Assembly: GCA_026018925.1 (NCBI GenBank)
Contig: JAKSZU010000018.1
Coordinates: forward strand, 3,628,920-3,692,919
Direction of reading: 5' to 3'
From: Tupaia tana
Lineage: Eukaryota > Chordata > Mammalia > Scandentia > Tupaiidae
Length of the DNA: 64,000 nt
Shown here: positions 22,201 through 35,200 of the stretch, piece after piece
How positions within the stretch are numbered: position 1 is the first letter of the stretch
How the letters are laid out: each line of letters starts with the position of its first letter
Translations under genes and position numbers: made by a program
The notes under the pieces: generated by a model
Databases searched by the model: none
Told to the model about the DNA's origin: nothing
The model's input: the letters and a program-made list of their open reading frames with translations, nothing else

Positions 22201-24394
22201 AACCACTTGGTGGATGGCCCCTGGGGGCGGTGGTGGCGACAATGTCAGGAGACTCAGGGCAGCCCCACTTGTCCCCACGGGGTCTCCTCTGTGGGGCACG
22301 GAACCCTCCCTGGTCTCCTGGTCCCCAGCCTGTGAAAACCAACTCTGGGAGAATGAACCCCTTCAGCTGCCCGTGGCTTGTCCCACCCCAGCCTCAGCTG
22401 GCCCCCTGTCTGTGAGAGCCCCTGGGCCCGGAGCCCTACGGTGGGTGCCTCAAGGACCGAGCAGGGAACAGGGTGGGGGCGAGCAGGGAGCCGGCTTGCA
22501 GAGGAGAGTGGGTGGCGGAGGAGCCACAGGCAAGGCTGCGGTCCCCAGCCCCGACAGGTGGCCTGCCATCCATTCCGTCCTGCTCAAGCCGTGGGTCCTG
22601 CCCTCTTGGTTTAACCCCAGCAGCACATGCAGCCTGACCTCATGCCGCCAGAAAAAGAACTTGCCGAGGGCGGGCGGGCCCAGGACAGTGCGGGGCAGTT
22701 GTCCCAGGGAGGGAGGCTAAAAATGAGCAGGGCCCTGGAAAGCCCCGGTGCTGGGCCCCGGCCGGCCTTTTCTCCAGGCTGTCCTGGAGCCTGGCTTGCA
22801 GCGCTGTTTACAGCCAGCCATCCCCACCCTTATCTGGCGCAGACAGAGATGCAGGCCCAGAGAGGTGCAAGGGCCTGCCGGGGTCACCCAGCTCCTCCCA
22901 CGATTGCCCGGCTGCTTGGGGACAGCCCCCGCCCCTGCAGAAATGAGGCTTCAAGTCCCAGTGCGGACGCAGGAGCTTCCCACCCTGCGGCTGCCGCCTG
23001 GGCTCTCTGAGCCTCGGTCTCCTCACCTCTGACGTGGAATGCAAATGACAGCACTGACCTCCGAGAGCAAGTGAAACGAGGTCACCGTCCTTTGTTTTAT
23101 TCTCACAACAAGCAGGTGTGGGCAGTGTGGCCGGTCTGGCGTGGACAGGGGCACGGGCTCTGCAGCCACCTGCCAGCACGCCCAGGGCAAGCCCGGACTC
23201 GGCCCAGGTCGGCTGATTCCCGCTGCCCGCCCCTGCCCAGCACCCTCCGGCCCCTCCTGCCCCTCTAGAGAACATGTTGGCGCCTGTCCCCTGGGGCGGG
23301 ACTCAGCTGTTGCCTGCCAGCTGCCAGGACCTGGTGCCCAGCCACAGCGAGGCGAGGACTGCACACAGCTTCTGACCCAGCAGCGGCAAGGAGGGGCCTG
23401 GGGCAGGGAGAAGGCGCAGCAACGTATTCCTGCAGCACTACGCGCTGCACCGGGCCTGCGCCCCGATGGCGCCTCTTCCAGGCAGTTGGCCCTGCCTGAC
23501 ACCCATTGGCAGAATGGGCCTTTTCCCCACTGCCGTGTGCCTCCCCGCACCGGCCACTCTGTCACTTCTATGCGGGGTCCTAGGACGCGGGCCTGCCCAT
23601 CCGTGCACGTCTGTCTTCACCAGTATCGTCTGGGAGAATGCTTTGTGGAGAACCTCTGACCCCCGGCACACCTGAACCCGCCTTCCCGCAGACTTCACCT
23701 CTGCTGGTTGGGGTTCCTGGTGGGTGACTAGGAGCTGACGCCATTGTGGGAACCATGCCATTCTCCTTTCTGGCACTTACGGGATGGTCGTTCTCAGCGG
23801 GCTAGTGGCTCCAGGGGCCAGCTCTTGTTCTGGGTCCTGCTGGGGCCTCCACCCCCATGTAGTGAGGGGCTCCTTGGCAGCTCAGCTCGTGCAAACTGGG
23901 GCCAAGAAATGGGTCTTGGTTTCCCCTGCTGTGAGGTAGAGACCCAGTGGCTGGCAGAGTGGCTGCAGGACTGCAGGGGAGAAGGGACGGCCAGCCTGGC
24001 CACGGGAGGTGCGCTATGCTGCCCGTCAGCCGCGTGGACCCGGGGAGTCCAGGTCACACACCACCGGGGCTAAGAGCGCCGACAGCCAGACCGCAGGCCC
24101 AGCCAGCGCAGTGTGAGCCAGGCGGCCTTGGGCTTGGTTCTGAGCGGGCTCTTCCCAGCCCGGCTCTGTCCCATCTGGGGATCTGCAGCTCGTAGGCCTG
24201 AGTCAGCCCACAGCCAGGCTCATCAGAGAGCCTACTACAGACTGGACCGAGCCGCGACAGGGCAGAGAGGCTGTGACAGTGAGCCCGACCGTGAGGCGCC
24301 GGGCCGAGGAGAAGGGCTGTGAGGGTGGGGGAGGGGGAGCTGCTCCTTCAGTCGCTCTGTCCAGGCAGAATTTATGTGATGAACGGGACCTGTG
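22201..24394. other. intergenic stretch without recognised genes
   Basis: It is unique GC-rich sequence. One MIR-like core is visible at about 22840-22895 ('cagagatgcaggcccagag', 'ggggtcacccagctcc', reverse orientation). I see nothing else I can name. Confidence 0.5.
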
Positions 24395-25370
24395 TAAGTG
24401 AGTCCTACACGCGGTCTGACACACGCAGGCCTACACGCAGGCTGACACACACAGTCTGACATGCACAGTCTGACACACCGTCTGACACGCGCAGGCCGAC
24501 ACGCACAGGGTGACACGCGCAGGTCGACACACACAGTCTGACGCGCAGTCTGACATGAGCAGGCTGACACACGCAGGCCGACACGCGCAGGCTGACACGC
24601 ACAGACTGACATGCACAGTCTGACACACTGTCTGACACGCGCAGGGTGACACGCGCAGGTCGACACACGCAGTCTGACGCGCAGTCTGACATGAGCAGGC
24701 TGACACACGCAGGCCGACACGCGCAGGCTGACACGCACAGTCTGACATGCACAGTCTGACACACTGTCTGACACGCGCAGGGTGACACGCGCAGGTCGAC
24801 ACACGCAGTCTGACGCGCAGTCTGACATGCGCAGGCTGACACACGCAGGCCGACACACGCAGGCTGACACACACAGTCTGACATGCACAGTCCGACACAC
24901 CGTCTGACACGCGCAGGCCAACACGTGCAGGGTGACACGCGCAGGTCGACACATGCAGCCTGATGTGCAGTCTGACATGAGCAGGCTGACACACACAGGC
25001 CGACACACGCAGGCCAATACATACATAGTCCAACACGCGCAGGCTGACACACACAGGCCGACACACGCAGACCGACACGCGCAGGGTGACACACGCAGGT
25101 CGACACACGCAGTCTGACGCGCAGTCCGACATGAGCAGGCTGACACACGCAGGCCAACACATGCATAGTCCGACACGCGCAGGCTGACACGCACAGGCTG
25201 ACACACGCAGACCAACATGCACAGGCTGACACACACAGGCCAACACACACAGTCTGACACGCACAGCCTGACACGCACAGTCCGACACACGCAGGCCGGC
25301 ATAGTCGGACATGCGCAGGCCGACATAGTCCGACACGCACAGGTCGACACGCGCAGACACCGTCGCAGCC
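24395..25370. repeat. higher-order minisatellite (14-bp monomers, about 136-bp unit)
   Basis: The basic monomer is roughly ACACGCGCAGGCTG, with variants GGCCG, GTCTG and GGTCG at the end and shortened 11-12-bp copies. Marker words 'gcgcagtctgacat' recur at 24543, 24679 and 24815, exactly 136 bases apart. Variants then recur at about 24965 and 25119, showing a higher-order unit that later diverges in length. Cys-rich repetitive frames on the minus strand are by-products. Confidence 0.93.
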
Positions 25371-26179
25371 ACCTCCCCAGTCGAAAGCAGGATCTCCATC
25401 ACCCCAAACCTTCCCCTGCCCGCCCAGCCCCGGAAACCCGCACAGCCCTAGCCGGGTCTGCCTTCACCCACTCCATGCCGTGTCCCAAGACCCCTGGCTC
25501 CCGTGCGGAGGGGCTTCTGTGCCCTGGGCGTTGCTGCGGGGTTTCCGTCTCGGGGTGACCGCATCCACCCACCCGCGTCTCCGTCTGAAGCGGTCACGAG
25601 CGAGGCTGCCGTGAGCACGGCGTCGGCCCGTCACACGTGCTGTCCGAGCTCGGCGTCGGCACCCAGAGGGCAGCGACCTCGAGAAGCTGGCTTAGCCTCA
25701 GCCCCCCGCCCTCAACATGGACGGAGGCTGAACGATCCAGACGCCCACCCACAGGAAGGGCAGGCTGCGGTACCCCACACAGGCATGGCCTGGCCCTGCA
25801 GCCCTCCCCGGGGACGGAAGCCCGATGCAGAAGCAGGTGCAGCTGGCTCTGGGCACGTGGACGGCCGGGCAGGCAAGTGCAGCAGGCAGAGCGGGCGGCA
25901 GCTGTTCAGGGCCGGGGGAGGGGGACGAGCGATTGTCGGCAGGGACCGGGTTTCCCTTCAGGGCAATGGGATGTTCTGGAATTAGAGGGCATGATTATGC
26001 AGCCTTGCAAGTGAGTTTACGTTGTGTGACTTTTGCCTCAATTTTAAAAGGGGGGCAGGAGAGGGCTGGCCCAGTCCCTAGGGGTTAAGAGATCTAGGTC
26101 CCACGTGGCTGAAGGAGCTTGAGTCTCGGCCCTGGCCACTTGAAGAACACACAGAGCGCACGGGCGTCTGTGTCCCAAA

Positions 26180-26335
26180 GCCCAACGGGATGAGAACTGG
26201 AGGGTCAGGATTGTGGTGGCACATGGAGGAGTAGCATGCCCCCTGGGAGGGCTTTCTTTCTCCCTCTCTGTCTCTTTGTCTCTGTCTCTCTCTCCAGGAA
26301 GTGTGTGCCGCCTCTGACAAGTAAATAAAATGAGA
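26180..26335 (+). repeat. probable SINE 3' half
   Basis: 'gtcaggattgtggtggcac', 'tagcatgccccctggg', a TCTCTG-rich block and 'ctctgacaagtaaataaaat' resemble the body and tail of the SINEs in this window, but the head is not clear. Confidence 0.4.
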
Positions 26336-26577
26336 AGGGGGACTTTTCGTGCACACGGAGCACTTGGTGCAGCGCGGGCACAAGTCCCAGAGGAGAGCGG
26401 CGAGTGTCCGGGTCCCATCTGCCTGTCCCTGTGGCACTACCTGGCACGCAGCAGGCCTAGTCAGCGCCCCTCTGGGCAGTTAGCTCTACGGAGGTGATGC
26501 CCTTGGCCCCCGGGGGAAAGCGGCCATGCCACCAGCCTTCTTCACTGTCCTCGGGCAATCCTCAAAGCCATCGGCCA

Positions 26578-26668
26578 GGTGTGAGCCTTTAAAGTGCATT
26601 ATGGTTATGACCCACGCTTGCCGACAGGGACGCCGAGAGGGGTTAAGGAACTTGCCCAAGGACAGCAC
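26578..26668 (-). repeat. MIR-like relic
   Basis: 'gtgcattatggttatgaccc' and 'ggggttaaggaacttgccca' match the MIR core read in reverse complement. Confidence 0.6.
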
Positions 26669-27279
26669 CGGCCCAGGCTGGCCGGTTCTGGAGCCCTGGG
26701 GCCCAGTGAGCCGGCTGGCGGGTCAGCCAGCATGGCCTCGGTGTCTTTGCGGACGATGGCGTCTGTCCCGCTGGACTTTAACAGACCTGGGGCTGGGGGA
26801 CCACGTCCCTGTCGGCTCCCCAGATGAGAGCCTGGACTCGAACTAGGACCAAGACGTGGCCTGCAGGTCCCCCAGCCAGGCCAGGAAGCAGGCCCTCGTG
26901 GGGCCCGGCCGCCAGGATGCCCAGGGCCTCGGAGTGTACTTTGACTCGCAGAGAACGAGGCCGGGCAGGGTGGGGGTGGGAGGGAAGAAAATGCAGTGAA
27001 ATTAGGCCGGGCCGCCGCTCAGGGCTGCCGGGCTCAGCCTGTGCCTGGCCAGTGCCTCTCTGACCCTCTGCCGGGGCTCTTGTCCTCAGCCTCAGTGGCC
27101 ACGGCACTTTGTCCTCACCCCTGGGCTCTCGGAAGACCTCGCTCTTGGCTGCATGCAGCCTCCTGACCGGCCCTGGCTGCCAGAGAATGGCCTCTCCTGC
27201 CCTCCTCCCACCTCATCTCCTATCCCACCCCCGACAGGCTCCCCAGGCCACCCCGTCAGCACACCACTGCCGCGTCCAG

Positions 27280-27345
27280 CTTTCCAAACTTGTTTGTCCA
27301 CGTCACTCCCCTCCTCTCAAACCATCTATGGCTGCCTAGTGCCCC
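27280..27345 (+). repeat. L2 relic
   Basis: 'ccacgtcactcccctcctct' followed by 'ccatctatggctgcctag' is a characteristic L2 3'-region phrase. Confidence 0.55.
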
Positions 27346-27384
27346 CAGGAGGGCAGTTCGAAGACCAGCTAAAAGTAGGGCTTC

Positions 27385-27480
27385 CGGAGCCAGGATATCT
27401 GGGTTTGAGTCCTGGCTGAGCCACTTACACGTGGAGTGACCTTGGGCAAGTCCCTCCCCCTGGCCGTGCCAGCTCCTCCC
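27385..27480 (+). repeat. MIR relic
   Basis: 'tgggtttgagtcctggctg', 'agccacttacacgtggag' and 'accttgggcaagtccc' are in canonical MIR order. Confidence 0.75.
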
Positions 27481-29577
27481 TCCACAGAGTGGAGTAAGAC
27501 CCGGAATAAGTGCCCCTGCGCCAGGCTAGCCCAGGGTGAATAAGGGTTTAGAATGGCGTCCGCTGGTCCTTGTAAGAATCACACCTATCGAGAGAGGCCC
27601 CGCCTGGCAGTCAGAGTTACTGAACGGCAGCATGGCAGCCGCAAGGTTGGCCACGGGTTTGGATTCGGATCCGACCAGGCGGCCCGAGACACGCTGGGCG
27701 CACATGCACACGCCCAGGAGCCAGGCGACAGGAGGGCAGGGCTCGCGGCATGCGGAGACCACGGAGGGTGCTCCTCCCGCAGGTGCACGCACGCACTCCC
27801 AGCAGGAGGGAAGTAGATAAATGCAGCGAATGTACTGCAGAGAGAGCCAGTGTCTCCTCGGTCCTGCCCAGGACGTAGGGTCCAGGTCCCAGCCCGGCCG
27901 AAGCGCAGGGCCCACCTGCCGTCCTCTCCCATGTGTCCTCCTGCCTTCACCCCCAGAGTCGAGTCACCATATTATGCAAGCTCAACTCGACAGACGCCGC
28001 TCCTGAGCCTCCGCAGGCACCCTGGCAGCTGGGCCACCGGCTGGACCTCCCGCCCTGGGGTCTCCGCCAGCACTGCTCAGACGGGAAGGAGCGGCAGTGA
28101 CCCGTACCTGGGCAGGTCTGGCCAGCAGCCCTGGACAGGAGGCCCCTGGCCTGCAGCTCTGCGGCCCCCTCCCTGACCAGGCTCCGGGCTGGTGACTGCC
28201 AGCAGGGCAATTCATGGGCCAGAGGGCAGGGGCCTTTGACCTGCAGCCCTGCTCAACTGCAGCAGGCAGCCCAGAGACAGCTCAGCGCCCGGCCCGACTA
28301 CCCTCTGCCGCCCCTGCTTGTGGGACCTGGGCCTCCCGGGGCTTCCTCTGCCCTGTCTAAGCCGCTTCAGGACCACGTGCTCACTCACTCAACACACACA
28401 TCCACTAAGCACCTACGGCGAGCCACGACAAGGTCTCTGAGCGCTTACCGCCGTTACGGAGGTTCTTCCTAGGATGTGTTCCACTTTTTTGCCTTGCAAG
28501 GTGGTGGTGGGATGGGTCATTCCTCCTGTGCCCCGGGCCAGCCTGGGAATGTCCCTGCCATAGGCTGCGCGCCCACTGTGTGCTGCCATTAAATGGCTGT
28601 CGTGCAGCGTGAGCCACCACCAGTGCTCCCCGGTCCTCGTGCTGCAGGTCTCTCATGAGCCGTCTTTCCACCTGCAGAAAGTGAAGCTCAGAGAGGCTGA
28701 GCCGCCCACCCCGGACCCAGAGCTGGCAAGGCCAGGCCGGAGCTCGTCCCAAAGTCTGGGGCTCCCTGGCCCGCATCGGCCTGCCCGGCTGTTGCAGCAC
28801 ATCCTCGGTGGCTTCCTTCAACCCTGTAGGCAGCAGCTCAGTCCTGCCATCCGCCCTGACCATGTGGTCCTCAACGCCCATCCCAGGAAGGCCCGCTGTG
28901 ACACTGACCCCACGGCCGGCTGAGGCGGACACGGCTGATCCCTGGAGCCGCCCACAGAAACAGACGCTGCCGGCGTGACTTGTGAAGGGCCAGACGGCAG
29001 GTGGTCCTGGATCATCCAGGGACCCAGTGCCAGCCCAGGCCTCGGAGGAGGGAGACAGGGCGGTCGGAGCCAGGGAGAGTGGAGATGCCACATTGCTGGG
29101 CGTGGGCGTGGGCGTGGGCAGAGCCGGGAGTCTGGGAACCCAGGCAGCCCCGGAGCTGGGAAGGTAGGACAGGTGTCAGGAGCCTCCTGTGGAGCCCGCC
29201 AGCCCTGCCCACGCGACGTCAGCCCAAAGAGGCCACGGAGGACCTCTGCCCAGCACGGCAAGACAGCAACCCCGCTGTGCTTCCAGACACTCGTCCCGCA
29301 GCCGCGGGGACTGCCCTTGGTGGCTGCTCTCAGGGCCCAGGGTCCCTCGTCGCCCCCCCTCTCCCGCAGGCTAACCTGGGATGCCCCACCTGGCCCAGAC
29401 CCAGGCCCAGGCCTGGAGGAGGCCTTGGCTGCCCCCAGCCCACTGGCCTCGCCGTTGGGTTCTGCGTCTCTTCCCGCTGCCATTGTTAGGCTCTATCAGG
29501 CCCACACATCTCACCTCCGTCCAGCTGGAGTGTCCTCCAAGGCCGGAGGCCTGACCCAGGCGTCTGACCGCCCACAG

Positions 29578-29636
29578 CACGGGCCAGGTGTGCCGCACGG
29601 GCAAGGTGTGCCACACGGGCCAGGTGTGCGGCGCTG
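29578..29636. repeat. 18-bp tandem triplication
   Basis: Three successive units of the form CACGGGCCAGGTGTGCCG differ at a few positions. Confidence 0.85.
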
Positions 29637-32566
29637 GCCGAGCACACGGGGCGTCTGTCTGGGCGAACAGTCAGGACCCCCCCACGGCTACTCGGCGCTC
29701 TCACTGCACGGCCGGGCAGCCCTGGACCGGGTGGGGAGCGGTGCCGCCCTCAAGCCCTGGGTCCCCTCTCCTCCTCCCTCTCCGCACTCGGTGGGTGAGG
29801 ACAGGCATTCCGGCCTCTGAGCAGCAGCTCCCCCCCAGCTCCCCCAGGGCAGAGCTGGCTCTGTCTTGCTCTGGGGCTCAGGGCTATGTCTGGAAGGCCA
29901 CCCCGGGAGGTGCCCCCCGAGTGCCCATCGAGGTCCTCCCAGCATGCCCGGCACGGGGGCTGTCTCAGTTATTGCTTAGAGTCTTTCTTTAAAGTTTCCT
30001 CCATGAGCAGCACAGCGGGCACCACGGGCCACCCCCGCCTCCGCCGGCCCAGGGTCAGGGACACACGTGTGCCCAGTGTACTCAGGGAGGCCTCCAGACG
30101 CGGCCCAGGACTTTCTCACGTGGGAGTCCCTGCACGCCATCACGCGTTACCACTGCCACTGTTGGCCCCCAGAACCTGCTCGAGGCACCGTGCCCAGCAA
30201 CGCCCACGCCCCGGGGGTGCCCGTCCAACCGCAGCTCTCGTCTCCTCCAGGCCTACAGGCTAGCGAGGAGCCCGGTGCCCGGGCCGGGAGGCGGCTCACG
30301 TTCAAGGTTCTCCCTGGAACTGCAGAGCACAGCTGACTGGGGCCCGTCCTCCCGGCAGGGCTGGGCATGGGGGGACCCCTGCCATGAGGGTCACCTGGAG
30401 GGGGTGAGGCCCCAGCACCTCCGACTTCTCACCTGCTCCGCCTGGTCTAGGGGAGATGAGCGCGACGTGGGCTATGGGGGCCAGGGGCATCTCGTGGTGC
30501 ACGGAGGGCCCCAACCCGCACGGCCACTGCACGGCCATCGGTGTCCCCTGGAGCCGCCCACCCGGACGAGGACCTGTGAGCAGCTCGGGCCACCGGGCCT
30601 GGCTGGCTGGGCTCTGCAGGGCAGAAGGTGTTCCAGGGAGGGGAGGGACACGGAGGCTCGGGGGCTTGGAGACCCCTCCGTAGGTCCCGGGGCAGCAGCC
30701 CTGGTCCCCACCCAGCCCCCGGGACAGCTTTCTCATCAGGACAGTCAGGCCCGGTCTGGATCCGGACCACAGGGCGCGTCTCGGCCTGGGAGCTCGGAGA
30801 CAGGAAACCCTCGCGGCCCCGTCAGCATGTGGTGCAGCGCCTTGGGGAGGTGTTGCCATGGGCCAGGCCGGGGCCCTTCGTCCCTGGCCAGCGTGGGCAG
30901 CCGCGTGCCCTCCTCCCCGCCCTGCTGCTCGGCCCACACCCCCACACCCTCACTGAGCCTCCATCGTGGCCGAGTGCTGGGTGACACCGTCAACGCCGGG
31001 GAAATTCCCTGTGGCCTGCGCAGGTGCCCCGGCTGAGAGTCGGTCCGAGGCCGGGAGGGACGAGCGCTGGCCATCACGGGAGGAGGGTGGCCTTTTGCAG
31101 CGCAGCCGCCATGATGCCAGTGCAAGGGCTCGTGCCCTTGGACTCAAGGCGGAGGACAGAGGGCCCTCCCGAAAGGAGGGCCTAAGGCCTCAACAAGTGT
31201 CCCTGACACGTGGTTATGCCTGGGCCGCCCCCGCTGTCACTTCTGCTGCCAAGAGCCCAGGAGGTGGTGGCCACTGCTCGGTCAGTGCCTGCCACGCAGA
31301 GCATGCTGGGAGGAGACCGGCACCTGGAGCCGGAGAGCGGGACCCACAGACCTCGTGCCCAGTAAGCAGAGAGCACCCACTGCCTGCAAGCCTTCCCCAA
31401 GCCCCACTTGCTCTGAGCAAATGGCCCTCCACCGCCACCAGGCCTGACCCTGGCCAGGCAGCACGGCGCTCTCCAGGCGAGGTTTCACAAAGACCTGTCC
31501 AGCCCTGGGACCACACCGGAAATCCTGGAGGCCTGCACTACAATGAGTTCTTCCGGCTGCCGAGGGTTTCCTGGGCACAGGACAGAGGAGCCGGTGACCC
31601 TGACGCTTTCTGAGGGACTTGGCTGTGGGGTCCCAGGAGTGCGTGGGCCTTGAACTGTGGCCACCCTGGGAGGGCGCGGGGTAAGGCCTCCGCGGGCTAC
31701 CTCACGGCCCTGCTCGCTCATGCTCTTCCTCTGCTCACAGAGCTCCCTGTTGTGCAAGGGGTCGAGTCTACACCCGAGCTCAGACTCAAGGCCCCTCCGG
31801 CCCTCAGCCCTGTGCTCCCAGCATCCCCACCATCCTGCCAGCCTACAAGGCCCTTCCTCCGCTCTCCGCCGGCTCGCCGCCAGGTGTGCTAAGCGCCGGT
31901 CACGAGGAGTCTGACAGCTCCTTCTCTCCTGCTGACGGAGCCCTGCAGGCTCGCGGGCATGTCTGCTGCTCCCCCAGGGAAGGTGGCACAGCGTGGCCAA
32001 GACCTGTCTGTGTCCTCCTGCCTGGGCCTCTGGGGTCCCGTGGATGAGTGGGAAACCCCTCCTGAGAGCACCGTGCGGGCTGGCACCTGAGCACAGGGCA
32101 CTTTCCGGAGGTGCAGTGGTCCATATCCGTGAGCTATTGTCACGGCTGGTGCAGCGATGGCTCCTGAGAAGCCCGAGCCTTAATCCCCACAGCCTGTGGA
32201 CACAAGACCTCGCGTGGCTAAAGGGACTGTGCGGAGGACTGAAGCAGGATGCTGGTTGGGGAGATGATCCGGATCATCTGGGTGAGAGCCGTGTAATCAC
32301 AAGCGCCCTCTGACAGGGGGCGGGAGGGTCGGAGTCAGATGAGAGCAGAGCAGAGATCAGAGAGAGCGACTGGGAGATGCTGCCCCCCACCCTGCCCGAC
32401 TTGGAAGACGGAGGAGGGGCCCCAGATGGAGGGATGCGGTGTCCTCCAGAAGGTGGCAAATGCAGGGCAGTGTGTCCTCCCTGGCACCTGCAGAAGGAAT
32501 GCAACCTCGCTGACATCACGACCTTAGGGCTCCTGACCTGCCGAAGCACCAGATAATAAATCTGGG

Positions 32567-32826
32567 GGGGGAACCAGCAGTTAGCGTAATGGCTATGTCG
32601 CTGGACTCCCACGTAGTCGACCGCGGTTTGCATCCCGGACCCGGTGGCTTAAAACTCACGAGAGGAGATCCCGAGAGGAGAATGGAGGAGAAGGGATTGC
32701 GGCGTGGCCATCCCCCCTGGGGGGTGATTTCTCGCTTTCTGTCTCTCTGTCTCTCTCTGTCTGTCTGGCGAGCGCACGCGCCCTATAGCAAAAAACCTCT
32801 CCAAAAAAAAATAAATAAAATAAATC
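32567..32826 (+). repeat. tRNA-derived SINE (main family), full length
   Basis: The head 'aaccagcagttagcgtaatg' is followed by 'gctggactcccacgtagtcg', then 'atcccggacccggtggc'. The body includes 'gagaatggaggagaagggat', and the end 'ccctatagcaaaaaacc' runs into an A/TAAA tail. This is among the least diverged copies. Confidence 0.9.
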
Positions 32827-32856
32827 TGTGGGCCTTTCATTTTCATTTCATTTAGT

Positions 32857-33114
32857 TCTTAGATTTTTACCATAGGGTAAGCACATCACAGCAGAGAGAG
32901 AGAGACAGAAGGAGATGGAAAGTGAGAAATCACCCCTAGACGGATGGCCACCCTGCTATCTTTTCCCCTCCGTTTTCCCCTCCGTTTTTGGGATTTTTGG
33001 GCACACACACGTACACACCCAACATGTTTTTCACGTTGCCGGGTCTTGGCCTCGAACCATGAAGTCAGCCACCCGGGATGGAGCTGCACCACCTCCGCAC
33101 CAGCTGCTGGCCCA
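32857..33114 (-). repeat. tRNA-derived SINE (main family)
   Basis: It opens with 'agatttttaccatagggtaa' and a GA-rich block, then 'gtgagaaatcacccctag' and 'ggtcttggcctcgaaccatg'. It ends at 'caccagctgctggccc'. Confidence 0.85.
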
Positions 33115-33237
33115 GTCTGCGTTGTCTGAAGCTGTTCAATCGTGACAGCTTGTCCCAGCAGCCTGCGAGCTCACACAGCCATGCGGAGGCTGGATGTCTC
33201 GGCCAGTCCTCGCAGTCCAACGTGACCTCACAAGCGA

Positions 33238-33452
33238 GGGCACGTGGGCACAAGGGATAGAGAGAGACAGTGAGAGGAAAAGTGAGAAATCACCTCCTAA
33301 GGGAGATGGCCATGCCACGATCCCTTCTCCTGGGATTTGGGGCACGTACGCACACACGCCCAGCATGACTTTCAGGTCACCAGGTCCAGGACTCGAACTG
33401 CGATCGGCCACGTGGGAGTCCAGCACCTTAAGCATTGTGCCACGTGCTTCCC
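33238..33452 (-). repeat. tRNA-derived SINE (main family), 3'-truncated
   Basis: It begins inside the GA-rich block ('gatagagagagacagtgag') and runs through 'gtgagaaatcacctcc' to 'ccaggactcgaactgcg' and 'gtgccacgtgctt'. Confidence 0.8.
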
Positions 33453-35004
33453 CGCCCCATCTGCACCTGTAGGTCTATTTGCGTTCACTGCAGACGCGCA
33501 GGCTGCACTCGGCTGTTACTCGTTGCTTAAACATGCTGAGCTTCCTCACTGCTCGCCCGCTAAGCCGTCGACCCCCTAGGTCAGTGTCCTCTTCGGGTCC
33601 CTGGGTGCCCAGCACGTCCGCGGAGTGGAGCTGACTGGGCCAGACTTCCAGGGGGGCCTGGCCTCCAGCCCCGCGAAAGCCCCGGGGAGTTGAAGTGAAA
33701 CTCCAGAGGACGGAACGCTGACTCGGACTGTTGCCACTTCCCTGCGGACCACACCCTGCGGCCACGCTGCTCCCCCAGCCCCTGTGGCCCATGCTCGGTC
33801 ACTGGCCCCTGCCCTCACGCACCTCGCTCTGGGCGGAAGTCCCCGCCTGGTCCAGTGCTTAGACACCCCCTCCATGAGGACACATGTGCTTTGACTCAGG
33901 CGCACCAGGGACGTCATGTCAGCGGACACGGCTCAGCTGTCGTCCCATCAGTCAGCTCACCCGAGGTCCTGGCCTTCCTGGGCAGCTTGTGCCCAAGGGC
34001 CCATCAAAGCTGAGGTGTTCACACTGGGCCACGCAGCTCAGCTGGGGACAACCCCAGGGCCACCCTAGCTCCACAGTTCCCAGGGAGGGGATTGGCCATG
34101 GCTGCACCACAGCTCAAACCCCCACTGCCAGCCCCCCAGTAGGCTGCCCCTAACAACCCTCGCACGGCACCGTCATCTCAGCTGGCCTCCTGGGGCCTTC
34201 CCACGCCAGGCGTCCTCTCCATGGACAATCAGTGCCACACACGGCCCTGCAGTGGACAGGGGCCCCAGGGAGCTCACAGCCAAGGAAGAGATAGCCAAGG
34301 CCACATGGACTTAGCCCAGGGTGTGGGGTGGAAAGCGGGGCTCCTGAGCCTGCCCTCGGGTTCCCCTGGTTTACCCCATAGGAGGCACGTGCCCAGCTAC
34401 ATCCCACAGGCAGGGCCCCGCTCATCACCCAGCTGGACCCGGCCTGCGAGGGCTGAAGGGGTGGGTGTGAAAATCGAAGTGTCCTCACTTCGCAGCTCCT
34501 CGTGCTGCGGCGTGTCCATTCTACACCAGCGGTGCTCCATCCAGGAGGTTCCCCCGGGACGGTTCGCAATGCCCGGAGACACCGTTCTCATGCTCTGGAG
34601 AGGGGCGCTGGCCTCTCGTGGGACCAGGCCAGGGAAGCCGCTCGACGTCCTCGGTGCACAGGACAGCACCCAGCGAGGACGCCCCAGGTGTCTGCAGAGC
34701 TCGTGCGGAGTCCCACCCAGGGCAGCGCATGTGAACCGTCAGGGACGTCTGAGCGGCCTGGGGACCATGTCAAAGGGAAGGCTCTCAGCACGGGGGTCTC
34801 TCCCAGTAGCCCACGTTCCTCATAAACAGCTCACGACGCGGAGAGAGAGAGTGAAACAGCCGGAGAGCAGGAGGAAGGGACGGGAGAGACTTCCACACAG
34901 AGCTACGCGGCGGGTCCGCCCTGCACAGCAGACCTGCCTGGCCTGGTCTACGCGAACTCTGCAGGACAGAGCTGGCCACAGAGGGAAGGTGGCCAAGGAC
35001 GCCA

Positions 35005-35200
35005 GGTCCCACATGGCCAGCTGGGGCTCGGACCCCAGCCCTGGCAACTGGAGACACACGCGGGTGTACACGTGCGAGCCCAAATCCCAACCGGAGGGAG
35101 AAACGGGGAGGGAGGTTCTGTGTGACCACATCCTACGGGTGCTTTGCCCCTCTCCGCCTCCCTGTCTCTCATGAGCACACGCGCCCTCTGGCAGGTTTAA
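35005..35200 (+). repeat. probable SINE, second body type
   Basis: 'cccaaatcccaaccggaggg' and 'gtgaccacatcctacggg' are followed by a 'ctccctgtctctcatgagc' block and 'gcgccctctggcaggttt'. The 'ccctctggcag' ending is shared with the copy at 45097-45326, suggesting a distinct subfamily. Confidence 0.5.

Larger units (their letters stand above)
25371..32565. other. intergenic stretch without recognised genes
   Basis: It is GC-rich unique sequence with a few relics listed separately. A small GGGCGT triplication lies at about 29099-29119. Long open frames occur on both strands (for example across 28.4-29.8 kb and 30.3-31.0 kb), but none carries a recognisable domain or flanking splice signals I would trust. 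Confidence 0.5.

Noticed and set aside
15229..25370. Tandem arrays as possible CRISPR loci
   Set aside because: The units are contiguous without unique spacers, and the context is a mammalian genome.
24235..25402. Cys/Val-rich open frames of over 300 codons on the minus strand
   Set aside because: They are translations of the 14-bp monomer array in all three frames. There is no non-repeat domain or start context.
32567..32640. tRNA-like heads (A box and B box) as genuine tRNA genes, here and in the other SINEs
   Set aside because: They are degenerate, lack a foldable acceptor stem, and are always followed by the same SINE body and A-rich tail.
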